From assembly GCA_017445115.1 (NCBI GenBank), contig JAFSUU010000059.1, forward strand, positions 1 through 52,028: 52,028 nucleotides of DNA, read 5' to 3'. Every line of letters begins with the position of its first letter. Positions within the stretch are counted from its first letter, which is position 1. The position numbers were made by a program, and so were the translations under genes. Positions 24,682-33,022 of this stretch are shown one piece after another. Under the pieces are notes generated by a model. That model was given only the letters and a program-made list of their open reading frames with translations. It ran no database searches and was not told the DNA's origin. Source of the DNA: Clostridia bacterium (lineage in GTDB: Bacteria > Bacillota_A > Clostridia > Oscillospirales > CAG-272).

Positions 24682-25812
24682 CTACTCGCCGTCTGTTTTT
24701 AGAGCGCGTCTTAACGATGACTTTTCCCGCATTTTCCGGACTATCTTTTGACCGAGCTTCATCATCGGCTTTTCAACCGCATACCATGATACTATTGCAG
24801 CAACAAGTGCGCATGAAAACGAGATGAGCGCCATATTGAAGCTGTTAAGTCCGAGCCCGGCAAGCCGATGGTAAACTATTTGCTGAACAGGAAATCCCCA
24901 AAGATAAATACCGTATGAAAATTCGCATTTTTCGAACCAGTGTGAAAAAAGCGGCTTTTCACACAGTGCTATTGAAAGGATCAAATACGGGATAACGATG
25001 AATACAACGATCTCATTCAATCCGCCGACCGTATTTGTAAACAGAGCTATGATCGTGAGTATTATTCCGAATTGCAGGTTGAAGAATTTTTTGTTTTCTA
25101 TGAGCGAGTAAAAACTTCCGATAAAGAAATACGGAATCAGCGGAAGCATCTGGAACCAGTCGCTTCCCCAAAATACGAAACGCTTGGATGTGAAAACAGT
25201 TATATATAATACCGAAATGACGAGTGATATGACCGCGCAGACAGCAATACCTGTCTTCATAGCTTTGAGCTTTTTCAAAAGAAGAATGATCGGAGGGAGA
25301 ATAAGATAGGTGAAAAATTCTACGGGCAGAGTCCACAGTGAGCCATTGAACGTGTTCGGATAAACGTAGTTTTCAAAAACGCCGGGAAGGGAATATGACG
25401 GATGAAGAAGAATATTCAGAAAATAGTTTCTCGTGAACGGATGCGCGAAATACTGAGACGGAGAAAGATATGAAAAAATCGGACCGATAAGGATCGCCGA
25501 AACAAATACGACGAAAATCAACGCAGGGAAAATACGGAAGCAGCGCCGCACCATATATCTCGGGAAATTTGAATCCGAAAGAAAACTCTTGGTTACAAGG
25601 AATCCGCTTATCGTAAAGAAGATCTTTACCGCTATCGTAGACACAGACTGAGAAAAAATCGAAAAAGGTGCTATCCCCATTATCGCGCCCATGTGACCGT
25701 ATATAACCATAAATGCCGCAATAAAACGTATGATGTTGAAATTATTGTTTCGCGGCGAATCAGATTCTGACGGGGTAAAATACTTTTTAAAAGTTGACAC
25801 GATTTTAGTCAT
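24682..25812 (-). CDS. Membrane acyltransferase 3 family (OafA/YrhL-like)
   Basis: A 376-residue integral membrane O-acyltransferase with about ten hydrophobic helices. Family marks are NNNFNIIRFIAAFMVIYGHMG with the catalytic His in the first helix, FFTISGFLVTKSFL, and the MVRRCFRIFPALIFVV arginine pair. Such enzymes transfer acetyl or other acyl groups to surface polysaccharide or peptidoglycan. An upstream in-frame ATG at 25860 overlaps the -10 box of a clear promoter, so the transcript cannot include it; the ATG at 25812 is the start, though its ribosome site is weak. Gene composition is more AT-rich than its neighbours. Substrate unknown. Confidence 0.85.
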   Translation of the reverse strand: MTKIVSTFKKYFTPSESDSPRNNNFNIIRFIAAFMVIYGHMGAIMGIAPFSIFSQSVSTIAVKIFFTISGFLVTKSFLSDSNFPRYMVRRCFRIFPALIFVVFVSAILIGPIFSYLSPSQYFAHPFTRNYFLNILLHPSYSLPGVFENYVYPNTFNGSLWTLPVEFFTYLILPPIILLLKKLKAMKTGIAVCAVISLVISVLYITVFTSKRFVFWGSDWFQMLPLIPYFFIGSFYSLIENKKFFNLQFGIILTIIALFTNTVGGLNEIVVFIVIPYLILSIALCEKPLFSHWFEKCEFSYGIYLWGFPVQQIVYHRLAGLGLNSFNMALISFSCALVAAIVSWYAVEKPMMKLGQKIVRKMREKSSLRRALKTDGE

Positions 25813-25850
25813 ATTAAGCTCTTTCAAACAGTTTTTTGATTTCTGTGATA

Positions 25851-25879
25851 ATATTATCATAGCGTGTATTAATTGTCAA
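25851..25879 (-). promoter_or_regulatory. Promoter of the acyltransferase gene
   Basis: On the minus strand TTGACA (25879-25874), exactly 17 nt, then TAATAT (25856-25851). It fixes the acyltransferase start at 25812 and is back-to-back with the tRNA promoter. Confidence 0.75.
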
Positions 25880-25919
25880 CACAGTTTTCTGTGCGTTATT
25901 TCATTTTTAAACGTTTTCC

Positions 25920-25948
25920 TTGACAACAGAAAAAAAGTGTGTTATTAT
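25920..25948 (+). promoter_or_regulatory. Promoter of tRNA-Ser
   Basis: TTGACA (25920-25925), 17-nt spacer, TATTAT (25943-25948), 28 nt upstream of the mature tRNA 5' end. Confidence 0.8.
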
Positions 25949-25976
25949 ATAAAAGCGCGAAAACAACTGAATATAC

Positions 25977-26067
25977 GGAGGGATAGCGAAGCGGTCATAA
26001 CGCGGCGGTCTTGAAAACCGTTTGAGGTTCAAATCTCACAAGGGTTCGAATCCCTTTCCCTCCGCCA
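25977..26067 (+). tRNA. tRNA-Ser (anticodon UGA)
   Basis: Acceptor stem GGAGGGA (25977-25983) pairs with TCCCTCC (26057-26063); discriminator G at 26064 and encoded CCA at 26065-26067. Anticodon loop CTTGAAA at 26010-26016 gives TGA at 26012-26014, flanked by GCGGT / ACCGT. The long variable arm (GAG..CTC) is the class II mark of serine tRNA. T arm AAGGG-TTCGAAT-CCCTT. It reads UCA and other UCN codons. Its last 17 bases plus CCA are the beginning of the 190-bp tandem repeat. Confidence 0.96.
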
Positions 26068-26237
26068 AATCAAAAGGAGCCATCAAGGCTCCTTTTGATT
26101 TGGTGATGCAAATAAAATGTAAGGGATTCGAAGCAGCGTTAAGAAAACGCTCCGGGGGAGCGTTTTTAGCGGTGACCGAAGAATTTTGCAAAGCACCCGA
26201 AATCAAATTTGTGCTTATGCTTTGCAAAATTCAAGAA
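26048..26237 (+). repeat. 190-bp tandem repeat, copy 1 (starts inside tRNA-Ser)
   Basis: Begins with GAATCCCTTTCCC in the tRNA T arm. It contains three perfect hairpins: a 15-base-pair stem at 26067-26101 that looks like the tRNA terminator; AAAACGCTCC / GGAGCGTTTT at 26144-26166; and a 15-base-pair inverted repeat, GAATTTTGCAAAGCA (26181-26195) against its complement (26218-26232). Copy 2 follows with exact 190-bp period. I see no believable gene; minus-strand frames only read through the tRNA. Confidence 0.9.
26067..26101 (+). terminator. tRNA-Ser terminator hairpin
   Basis: AAATCAAAAGGAGCC (26067-26081), five-base loop, GGCTCCTTTTGATTT (26087-26101). The right arm supplies the T-rich tract. 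The same structure recurs one period later. Confidence 0.75.
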
Positions 26238-26427
26238 GAATCCCTTTCCCTCCGCCAAATCAAAAGGAGCCTTCAAGGCTCCTTTTGATTTGGTGATGCA
26301 AACAAAATGAAAGGGATTCGAAGCAGCGTAAAGAAAACGCTCCGGGGGAGCGTTTTTAGCGGTGACCGAAGAATTTTGCAAAGCACCCGAAATCAAGTTT
26401 GTGCTTATGCTTTGCAAAATTCAAGAA
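26238..26427 (+). repeat. 190-bp tandem repeat, copy 2 (carries a tRNA 3' fragment)
   Basis: Same length as copy 1 with only a handful of substitutions and no indels (about 97 percent identity by eye). It starts with a second copy of the tRNA-Ser 3' end, acceptor half and CCA, which has no 5' half and cannot be a tRNA. It is followed by a six-base remnant GAATCC at 26428-26433. That hexamer at both borders is enough to explain the duplication by slippage at microhomology. Confidence 0.9.
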
Positions 26428-26440
26428 GAATCCGGTGAAT

Positions 26441-28180
26441 TCATTCGGTAAGTATGCCTCTGCTCTCTTTGAAGAGCTTTTTGTTGATGTACATAATTTC
26501 GTCGGCTCTGCGGAGCACGGACTCGAAATCGGGATCGATCTCGGGATCGTAACGCGCGATGCCTATTGCCACGCTGATCTTTTCCCATTCGTCGACCGAT
26601 CCGTTCACAGATTCCTCGGTGAGTTTTGTGAACTGCTTTTCAAGCGATTCGGATTTTGCGAGGTCTTCTCCCTGGAGAATGACAGCGAACTCGTCGCCTC
26701 CGATACGGAACACGGGACTGTGAGAGAATACATTGCAGATTGCGTTGCATCCGTTGCAGATATATATATCGCCTTTTTCGTGGCCGTACGTGTCGTTGAT
26801 CCTTTTCAGTTCGTTGCAGACGAACATCGCGATCGCGAAATCTTTGGCATATCTGCCTTCCGCTGCATTATTCTGGTCGAACATTTCATAAGTGAATATG
26901 TCGAAAGCGGCTTTGTTACGGACTCCGGTCAAAGCGTCTTTATAAGCTCTGCTGTTCAGATCCTTGATAAATGCGCGCAGATGTTCCGCCATTTGAGTAA
27001 ATGCTTTTGTAAGTGCTCCGACCTCGTCGTCTCCATTGTAATTCAGGTCTACGTCATAATTTCCGGCAGAGAGCTGGGCGGATGCCTGAACGAGTTTGTC
27101 GAGAGGATTGATGATACGCTTCATTATGATCATCGAAATGCCGATAAAAGCTATGAGTATCAGAGTTGAAGCTCCTACGATGATTTTTGTTAGATCTCTC
27201 CAGCCGGAGTTGATCTCGCTTTCAGGTGCGGAAACTACCAGTCTGAGTCCGTTTGAAAGGGCGCCGAAAGCGGCGTATCTGTTCTGACCGTTGTAAGTGT
27301 ATTCGATGAATCCGGTGCTGTTCGATTTATACTCAGAGGATTCAAATTCGGATTTTAAATTGCTGAGCGTAAGTCCTGCCTCAAGCGAAGGGTGATATAC
27401 TATGACGCCTTCCGAGTCGGTCAAAAAGGCATATCCTGTATTCAGAACGTCGAGATTCTTTACCTGATCGATAAGTGTTGAATAGTCGAAATCCATACTT
27501 ATAAGACCGATAAAAGTTCCCGCGCGGAATATCGGTATTGTGTAGGTACATACGACGACGTCAAGTTCATTGATCGGGTACGATTCAAGCCATGACGGTC
27601 TGCTTCGCTCAAGAGTCGTGTAGTACCATCCGACGTTGGTATAGTCGTCCGGGCTGAAATTCCAAATACTCATGGGCTCATAATTCTGGAATTTTGCGGT
27701 GTTCTGCCTTGAATACCAGAAACCGGGCACATTATCGCTCAGCTCAGGGTTCAGTCTGTAACTGAAATTAAGGATCCCCGAGTTGCCGGAAGCCACGGTG
27801 CGGAATATTGCTTCGACTTTATTGACGTGTTCCGAAAGATATGCTTCAAGCGCTTCCTGCTGTTCGTCGGTGCGGTCTCTGCCTTTGAGACTTCTGCCCG
27901 AACCCTCAGCGCCTATGACGTCTCCTTCATAGAGCGGCTTCACATCAAGAGAATCATATATATAGCGCGAAACGGTTTCAAGCGAGTCCTGGATGCTGTT
28001 TAGAAATTCGTTTATTATCTCGCATCTCGAGTCACAGATCATGATCATCTGATTTGACGACGTTGATTCTTCTTCCGTTTTTACGGTTATGATAGAGGTT
28101 ATACCGATCAGAAGGGAAGAAATAATAATGGCAACGACCGTGAGCGTGGCGATCCTGGCTCTTATAGAGTGCATATTCAT
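26441..28180 (-). CDS. Membrane Cache-HAMP-GGDEF diguanylate cyclase
   Basis: A 579-residue sensor enzyme that should make cyclic di-GMP. The N-terminal helix is about residues 8-32. A large extracellular Cache-type sensor follows, with typical VVCTYTIPIFRAGTFIGLIS and GYAFLTDSEGVIVYHPSL. A second helix lies near 332-354, then HAMP (INPLDKLVQASAQLSAG), then the GGDEF domain. The active site is intact as RIGGDEFAVIL (GGDEF at 494-498). The allosteric inhibitory RxxD expected just upstream is replaced by FSHS, so product inhibition is probably lost. It overlaps the upstream solute-binding-protein gene by four bases (ATGA) and is therefore likely translated with it. No phosphodiesterase domain is fused. 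Confidence 0.92.
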   Translation of the reverse strand: MNMHSIRARIATLTVVAIIISSLLIGITSIITVKTEEESTSSNQMIMICDSRCEIINEFLNSIQDSLETVSRYIYDSLDVKPLYEGDVIGAEGSGRSLKGRDRTDEQQEALEAYLSEHVNKVEAIFRTVASGNSGILNFSYRLNPELSDNVPGFWYSRQNTAKFQNYEPMSIWNFSPDDYTNVGWYYTTLERSRPSWLESYPINELDVVVCTYTIPIFRAGTFIGLISMDFDYSTLIDQVKNLDVLNTGYAFLTDSEGVIVYHPSLEAGLTLSNLKSEFESSEYKSNSTGFIEYTYNGQNRYAAFGALSNGLRLVVSAPESEINSGWRDLTKIIVGASTLILIAFIGISMIIMKRIINPLDKLVQASAQLSAGNYDVDLNYNGDDEVGALTKAFTQMAEHLRAFIKDLNSRAYKDALTGVRNKAAFDIFTYEMFDQNNAAEGRYAKDFAIAMFVCNELKRINDTYGHEKGDIYICNGCNAICNVFSHSPVFRIGGDEFAVILQGEDLAKSESLEKQFTKLTEESVNGSVDEWEKISVAIGIARYDPEIDPDFESVLRRADEIMYINKKLFKESRGILTE

Positions 28181-29832
28181 TGACGGATCACCTTCTCTCC
28201 GTCAATGAAATAGGTACCGGTGAACTTTACGGAAGACCATCCGTTCCAACTCATACTGAATCCGCCGACTTTTCCGCTGACTACATAAAAGTGCAGTTTT
28301 GAGAAGAGCGGGATCCACGCTGCGTCCTCGACGACTATTTTTTTCTGGAGATCGCGGTATTCTTCCAGCCTCTCGTCTTCATTCAGAATGGCGCGGGCAT
28401 GATGCGCTCTTTCAAAAACGTCTTCGTCATAGTAACACAGACTGTTCGAGAGTGAATTATCGGCGTTTCCGAAAAACGTATATACGAAATCGTCCGGATC
28501 GTTGTAATTTGCATTCCAGCTGCCGACGTAGCACGAAAGCTTGCCGGCCTTCTTCATTTCGTTGAATTCTGCGGCGGGAAGCTCCCTGACCGTTGCGCGG
28601 ACTCCGATCTTGCTCCACATTGAAGACGCAAGCTCGAGAATGTCCTTATCGCTTCCGGATGAAGTATCGGAGTAATACAGATCGAGATCGAATCCGCCGG
28701 CATATCCCGCCTCTGCAAGCAGTGCCTTCGCGGCTTCGACGTCGAACGGTATCTCCTCGAGATCGGGATCGTATCCTTTTAAGCTGTGCGGCAGGATACC
28801 GTTTTCAATATATCCTTTTCCTTCGGCTGCTGCCCGGAGTATCGTTTTTCTGTCAAGCGAGGTTTGAAGCGCTTTTCTGACTCTGACGTCGTCAAGCGGT
28901 TCGACGGATTGATTGAGTGCAATAAACGTGATACCGACTCTGTCGCCTTTGACGAGGTTTTTGCGGTAAATATCGCCGCGGATGAAGTATTCGGCGTCCA
29001 TTCCGAGCTTGTCAAGGTCGAGGATATCGAGTTCACCGTCGAGGAACATCGTTCTGAGCGGGTCGGATTCAGAATAAAACATCATCCGGAGTCCTTCACA
29101 CTTCGGCGCGCCGCCCCAGTAGTTTTCGTTCGCAACCATCACGATCTCGCGGTTTGAAGCCCATTTATTCAGGATGAAAGGTCCCGTGCCGGCAGTCATT
29201 CCGGGAAGCTTGCCGAAATCGTCTCCCGCGTCCGTCGTCACTGTTCTGTCGAGTATCGATGCGGCGGGGGAGGTGAGCGCTTCAAGAAACGCGGCATACG
29301 GGTGATTCAGCGTAATCTTGAACGTGAGGTCATCTATTATTTCAAAACCTTCAAGCTTCGACGTTTCGCCGTTTTTCAGCGCGTCTGCTCCGTGGATACA
29401 CATAACGAGATCGCGGTTTTTACTGTCGGGATTCGAAATAAGTCTTGTAAACGTGAACAGGACGTCGTCCGCTTCAAGCATCGATCCGTTTGAAAAATAC
29501 ACTCCTTCGCGGAGATAAAACGTATATTCAAGTCCGTCGTCGGAGACATTCCACGATTTTGCAAGAGAGGGTGCAATGGCTGTCTTTCCGTCCTCCGATA
29601 CCGCGTTCTCGACCAGACGGTCAAAAATATTGATGGGAACTGTGAAATTCTCGGATATTACCTGAGGGTCTACGGAAGACGGCTCAGTGCCGGGAAATTT
29701 TATAAAACGGGACAGATTCAGTTCAGTCGAGGTATTTGCGGTGTTCTGCGCGGTGCATGAGGCAAAGAGAGAGCAGACAGCAAGAATGATCGCTGTCACT
29801 GCAAGATATTTCATTTTTTTCGATGAAAACAC
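28177..29832 (-). CDS. Family 5 solute-binding lipoprotein (orphan)
   Basis: A 551-residue extracellular solute-binding protein of the SBP_bac_5 (peptide/nickel/DppA-OppA) family. A lipoprotein signal reads MKYLAVTAIILAVCSLFASC after a short basic start. Body motifs are LAKSWNVSDDGLEYTFYLRE, GVYFSNGS, DDVLFTF, GTGPFILNKW, and VRKALQTSLDRKTIL. The start is GTG 29832, nine bases after AAAGGAGG. No permease or ATPase gene is adjacent; instead a diguanylate cyclase follows with a 4-nt overlap and a second, unrelated binding protein precedes. It may act as a ligand presenter for the Cache sensor. Confidence 0.92.
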   Translation of the reverse strand: MFSSKKMKYLAVTAIILAVCSLFASCTAQNTANTSTELNLSRFIKFPGTEPSSVDPQVISENFTVPINIFDRLVENAVSEDGKTAIAPSLAKSWNVSDDGLEYTFYLREGVYFSNGSMLEADDVLFTFTRLISNPDSKNRDLVMCIHGADALKNGETSKLEGFEIIDDLTFKITLNHPYAAFLEALTSPAASILDRTVTTDAGDDFGKLPGMTAGTGPFILNKWASNREIVMVANENYWGGAPKCEGLRMMFYSESDPLRTMFLDGELDILDLDKLGMDAEYFIRGDIYRKNLVKGDRVGITFIALNQSVEPLDDVRVRKALQTSLDRKTILRAAAEGKGYIENGILPHSLKGYDPDLEEIPFDVEAAKALLAEAGYAGGFDLDLYYSDTSSGSDKDILELASSMWSKIGVRATVRELPAAEFNEMKKAGKLSCYVGSWNANYNDPDDFVYTFFGNADNSLSNSLCYYDEDVFERAHHARAILNEDERLEEYRDLQKKIVVEDAAWIPLFSKLHFYVVSGKVGGFSMSWNGWSSVKFTGTYFIDGEKVIRQ

Positions 29833-29878
29833 AGTTCTTTACCTCCTTTATCGGATTTTTCGGTTTCGGATCCCGGTG

Positions 29879-31060
29879 TCAGTCTTCTATAGTAACTATA
29901 TCGTCAAGGATATAGCTGAACGACGGCATTGATGAATTGCGGTTTTCCGCGAACTCGGTATTCAGATCTACCGTCTGAGACGTTTCCGGATCGACGCCGG
30001 TGTAATCGCCGTAAAACACCTTGAGGCTTCCGTTTGCCAGTTCTTCGCGTACAGTTTCGATATGCTTCGCGGCGCCTTCGGGCATCAGTTTTTCGTTGAG
30101 ATCGGTCAGGGTGACCCAACCGTCTTCAAATCCGGCGCTCATGTCGTTCAACGGATGGACCGTTCCTTTGACCGTTTCCTCAATCGGTTTGCCGTCCAGA
30201 ACGGCTTTAACAGCTCCGAGAATATACGGAGTCCAGTTGATCCTCGCGCTGGTCAGCGAAGTATTCGGCGCGTCTTCCGTCATATCGATATTGTATCCGA
30301 CGTGATAACATTCGCTCGCATAATGATCCTCGCAGGCGATAGCGGGACCTACAGTGTCCGAATGCTGCGAGATTATGACGCATCCTTCGTCGAGAAGTTC
30401 TTCGGCACATGCTTTTTCAAGCGTGTAGCTGCTCCAGATGTGCGTATATTTTACCGACAGCGTCGCCTCCGGAACCACCGAACGCGCGCCGAGCAAGAAC
30501 GCGGTGAATCCGGAAATGACTTCCGCGTAAGGATACGCTGCGATAAATCCGAGCTTTGCGTCTTTCGCGTCAAGACGTCCGTCATTTATCATTTCCTCAA
30601 GCTTGAGTCCTGCAACGACGCCGCTGAGATAACGCGCCTGGTACGCTTCGCCTTTGAACGTGTGATAATTGTCGCGGGCTTCGTTTTCCGGATATGGAGA
30701 TCCGGACGCCTGACAGAACTGTACGTCGGGATATTCCGCGGCGGCACCCCTTATGTCGCCGTAGCTGTTCGTGAAAATGATCCTGCATCCCGCCTCGGCG
30801 AGCTTTTTGACCTCGTCGTTCATATCTTCATCGAGTATATTGCTGGTGACGAGGATGCGCACGTCACCTTTATACGTTTCCTGTACCGCTTCCTGCGCCA
30901 GGAAGAAATTATATGAATATGGCGTCGTTTCGTCGTTGTCGTATACGAAACCGACGGTGAGGGTATTCTCTGACTCGTCATTTCCGCAGGAGTTAAAGGA
31001 GAAGACGAGCGCAAAAGCTAACGCGACAGAAACCAAACCGACGATCATCCGCTTTTTCAT
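29879..31060 (-). CDS. BMP/Med family solute-binding lipoprotein (orphan)
   Basis: A 393-residue lipoprotein (lipobox ending FNSC at residue 25) of the basic membrane protein / Med / PnrA family; characterised relatives bind purine nucleosides or ribose-like ligands. Seen are LTVGFVYDNDE, CRIIFTNSYGDIRGAAAEYPDVQF, KLGFIAAYPYAEVISGF, DEGCVIISQHSDT and the C-terminal DWVTL-type end. No BMP transporter ATPase or permease is nearby. It heads a three-gene leftward group with an SBP_bac_5 protein and a diguanylate cyclase. The 46-nt gap to the next gene holds the latter's ribosome site and no terminator. Confidence 0.9.
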   Translation of the reverse strand: MKKRMIVGLVSVALAFALVFSFNSCGNDESENTLTVGFVYDNDETTPYSYNFFLAQEAVQETYKGDVRILVTSNILDEDMNDEVKKLAEAGCRIIFTNSYGDIRGAAAEYPDVQFCQASGSPYPENEARDNYHTFKGEAYQARYLSGVVAGLKLEEMINDGRLDAKDAKLGFIAAYPYAEVISGFTAFLLGARSVVPEATLSVKYTHIWSSYTLEKACAEELLDEGCVIISQHSDTVGPAIACEDHYASECYHVGYNIDMTEDAPNTSLTSARINWTPYILGAVKAVLDGKPIEETVKGTVHPLNDMSAGFEDGWVTLTDLNEKLMPEGAAKHIETVREELANGSLKVFYGDYTGVDPETSQTVDLNTEFAENRNSSMPSFSYILDDIVTIED

Positions 31061-31187
31061 TTTTTCAGCCCGTCCTTCCCGATAATTTATAAAATGATAC
31101 AGCTCGAAACCGGCTGTTATTCGACTCTATTTATTATATAATATCATCAACTGTAAAATAAGCCAATGTTTTTCATAGAAATGTAAC

Positions 31188-31208
31188 TTGCCATACATAA
31201 CAAGGCAA
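31188..31208. promoter_or_regulatory. Possible operator between divergent genes
   Basis: TTGCC (31188-31192) and GGCAA (31204-31208) are inverted around an 11-base spacer, in the AT-rich gap between the leftward binding-protein set and the rightward GH110-like gene. It could bind a regulator, but five-base arms are weak evidence. The gap 31061-31287 otherwise shows no gene. Confidence 0.25.
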
Positions 31209-31287
31209 TAATTTACATTTTATCTGCTTTATCGTCTGATTCTAAAGCATTCACAACATATTCGGACAATTTAATTATACGGATAAC

Positions 31288-31316
31288 TTGACACACGGCG
31301 CCGGGTATGAGATAAT
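31288..31316 (+). promoter_or_regulatory. Promoter of the GH110-like gene
   Basis: TTGACA (31288-31293), 17-nt spacer, GATAAT (31311-31316), about 60 nt upstream of the ATG at 31378. Confidence 0.7.
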
Positions 31317-31377
31317 AAATGCGGTAAGTTCGATTCTTCTATGGCTCACCATCGATCATTATTCAAAAGGAATTATT

Positions 31378-32961
31378 ATGGCGACTTTTTATCTATCCGA
31401 ATTCAAAGGAAAAGACGACAGGGCAAGGTTTTCCGCAGCTCTTGAAGCGGCAAAGGAAAAACCGGGATCCACTCTGGTCGTAGAGCCCGGAATATATCAT
31501 ATCACGAGCGAGCGCGCAAGAGAGATTCAGGCGTCCGTGATGAACGGAGAATACGGAAAAAATCCCGAGCCCGTGATGTTCTCGCCCGATTTTGCATACG
31601 ATCGCGGTCTTGATTTTTCGGGGCACCGCGGAACGTGCGTCGAAGCGTACGGAGCGAAGATCGTCGTCGACGGATTTATGGAAGATCTGTCGGTACGCGA
31701 CTGCGAAAACGTGACAGTCAAAGGCTTTGATATCGACGTTGCACGCAAGCCGTACACGAAAGCGACTGTCACCGGAATCACGGAAGTGGACGGCATAAAA
31801 ACGGCAAACGTAGAATTTGCTTTTTCGCTTGACGTTTCAGCTCCGATACTGAGAAGCGGAGTTTATTCTGTGAAGGAGGGAAGGCTCGTACCGGAGTTCA
31901 CCGACAAGGTGAGACTTCTTAGCTCTTCCGGAGCGTCGGGAACGCTCGATCTGAACGGGATCAAGGTCGAAATCGGCGACGAGATCTATCTCTGCCATAC
32001 GTATCATTTCAGACCTTCAATACTTATAGAAAACGCCGTGAACACTCATATCAAGGACGTCACGGTGAGATCTCACGCGGGCATGGGACTGACTGCTTTT
32101 CACAGCAAGAACGTCACACTTGAACGCTTCAGTGTGAGACCTTCCGCAGGAGAACATTTTTCGACCAATACCGACGCCACTCACTTTTCTTCATGCCGCG
32201 GAAAACTCGTGCTCGACGGGTGTTTGTTTGAAGGGCAGGGAGACGACGGGATCAACGTCCACACATATTATTATACAGCTGTAGAAAATAACGCGACAGG
32301 CGCGAAACTTAAAGTTATGTCCCCGACGTGGACTCACACGCAGAAGACCGCCTGTCCTTTGCCCGGCGATACGCTCGAGCTCATAGACAGAGAATCTCTG
32401 GCTCCGCTTTCCGCTTTCAAAGTCATATCTTCGTCGATCGATGAGGAAGACCGCTCCTGCACAGTTGAGCTCGACGGATCGCTCCCCGGCGATATGTCGG
32501 GATTATACCTTGCCGATCCGGACGAAACGCCCGACGTCACGATCAAAAATTCAGTGTTCAGAGATCATTTCGCTCGTGCGATGCTTATAAAATCAAGGCG
32601 CTGCCTGATCGAAAACTGCCTCGTCGAGAACGTGTTTGAACTTGCCGTCAAAGCTGCGCCGGAGTGGTCGTGGCACGAGGGCGTGAACACTGAGGATATC
32701 ACGGTCAGAGGATGCGTCTTCAGAAACTGCGGCACTCTTTTCTGCGGGCGGGTAACGCGCCGCTGCGGCGGTATCGAAGTTTACGACGAGGCAAAGAGCC
32801 CCGCTGCGATACACAGCTCGGTAACGTTAGAGAACAATTTGATAGATTGTCCGGAATGTGAGCACGGCATCATAGTGAAGGACGCGAAGACGGCCGAAAT
32901 ATCCGGCAATACGGTGTCGTCAAATGGTGAGGGCGTCGTCGTAGAGAACCTCTCCGATTGA
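31378..32961 (+). CDS. Right-handed beta-helix protein, GH110-like
   Basis: A 527-residue parallel beta-helix protein resembling glycoside hydrolase family 110 (alpha-1,3-galactosidases that act on B-antigen and related glycans). Supporting motifs are HAGMGLTAFHSKNVTLERF, FSTNTDATHFSSCRGKL and CLFEGQGDDGINVHTYYY, matching the conserved Asp-rich GH110 core of the DATH and DD..NVH type. No signal peptide is seen, whereas many GH110 enzymes are exported. The start is ATG 31378 with AAAGG seven bases upstream; an upstream TTG coincides with the -35 box and cannot be the start. Activity is inference from motifs. Confidence 0.7.
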   Translation: MATFYLSEFKGKDDRARFSAALEAAKEKPGSTLVVEPGIYHITSERAREIQASVMNGEYGKNPEPVMFSPDFAYDRGLDFSGHRGTCVEAYGAKIVVDGFMEDLSVRDCENVTVKGFDIDVARKPYTKATVTGITEVDGIKTANVEFAFSLDVSAPILRSGVYSVKEGRLVPEFTDKVRLLSSSGASGTLDLNGIKVEIGDEIYLCHTYHFRPSILIENAVNTHIKDVTVRSHAGMGLTAFHSKNVTLERFSVRPSAGEHFSTNTDATHFSSCRGKLVLDGCLFEGQGDDGINVHTYYYTAVENNATGAKLKVMSPTWTHTQKTACPLPGDTLELIDRESLAPLSAFKVISSSIDEEDRSCTVELDGSLPGDMSGLYLADPDETPDVTIKNSVFRDHFARAMLIKSRRCLIENCLVENVFELAVKAAPEWSWHEGVNTEDITVRGCVFRNCGTLFCGRVTRRCGGIEVYDEAKSPAAIHSSVTLENNLIDCPECEHGIIVKDAKTAEISGNTVSSNGEGVVVENLSD

Positions 32962-32986
32962 CTTTGATCATCTTTGATGGTAAACT
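32958..32986 (+). promoter_or_regulatory. Promoter of the acyltransferase / zinc-ribbon gene
   Basis: TTGACT (32958-32963), 17-nt spacer, TAAACT (32981-32986). The -35 begins at the stop codon of the GH110-like gene; 36 nt separate the -10 from the next ATG. Confidence 0.65.
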
Positions 32987-33022
32987 GTATATGAAATTGG
33001 TTTTGAAAGAAGGAACTCCGGT

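Noticed and set aside
26238..26257. Second tRNA-Ser gene
   Set aside because: Only the 3' end (part of the T arm, acceptor half, CCA) is duplicated; 5' half and anticodon are missing.
26036..26417. Minus-strand reading frames of 63 and 83 codons across the repeat
   Set aside because: They read through the antisense of the tRNA and its terminators, are near copies of each other and have no ribosome site.
28177..31060. Complete ABC importer for peptides or nucleosides
   Set aside because: No permease or ATPase gene lies on either side; only binding proteins and a cyclase are present.
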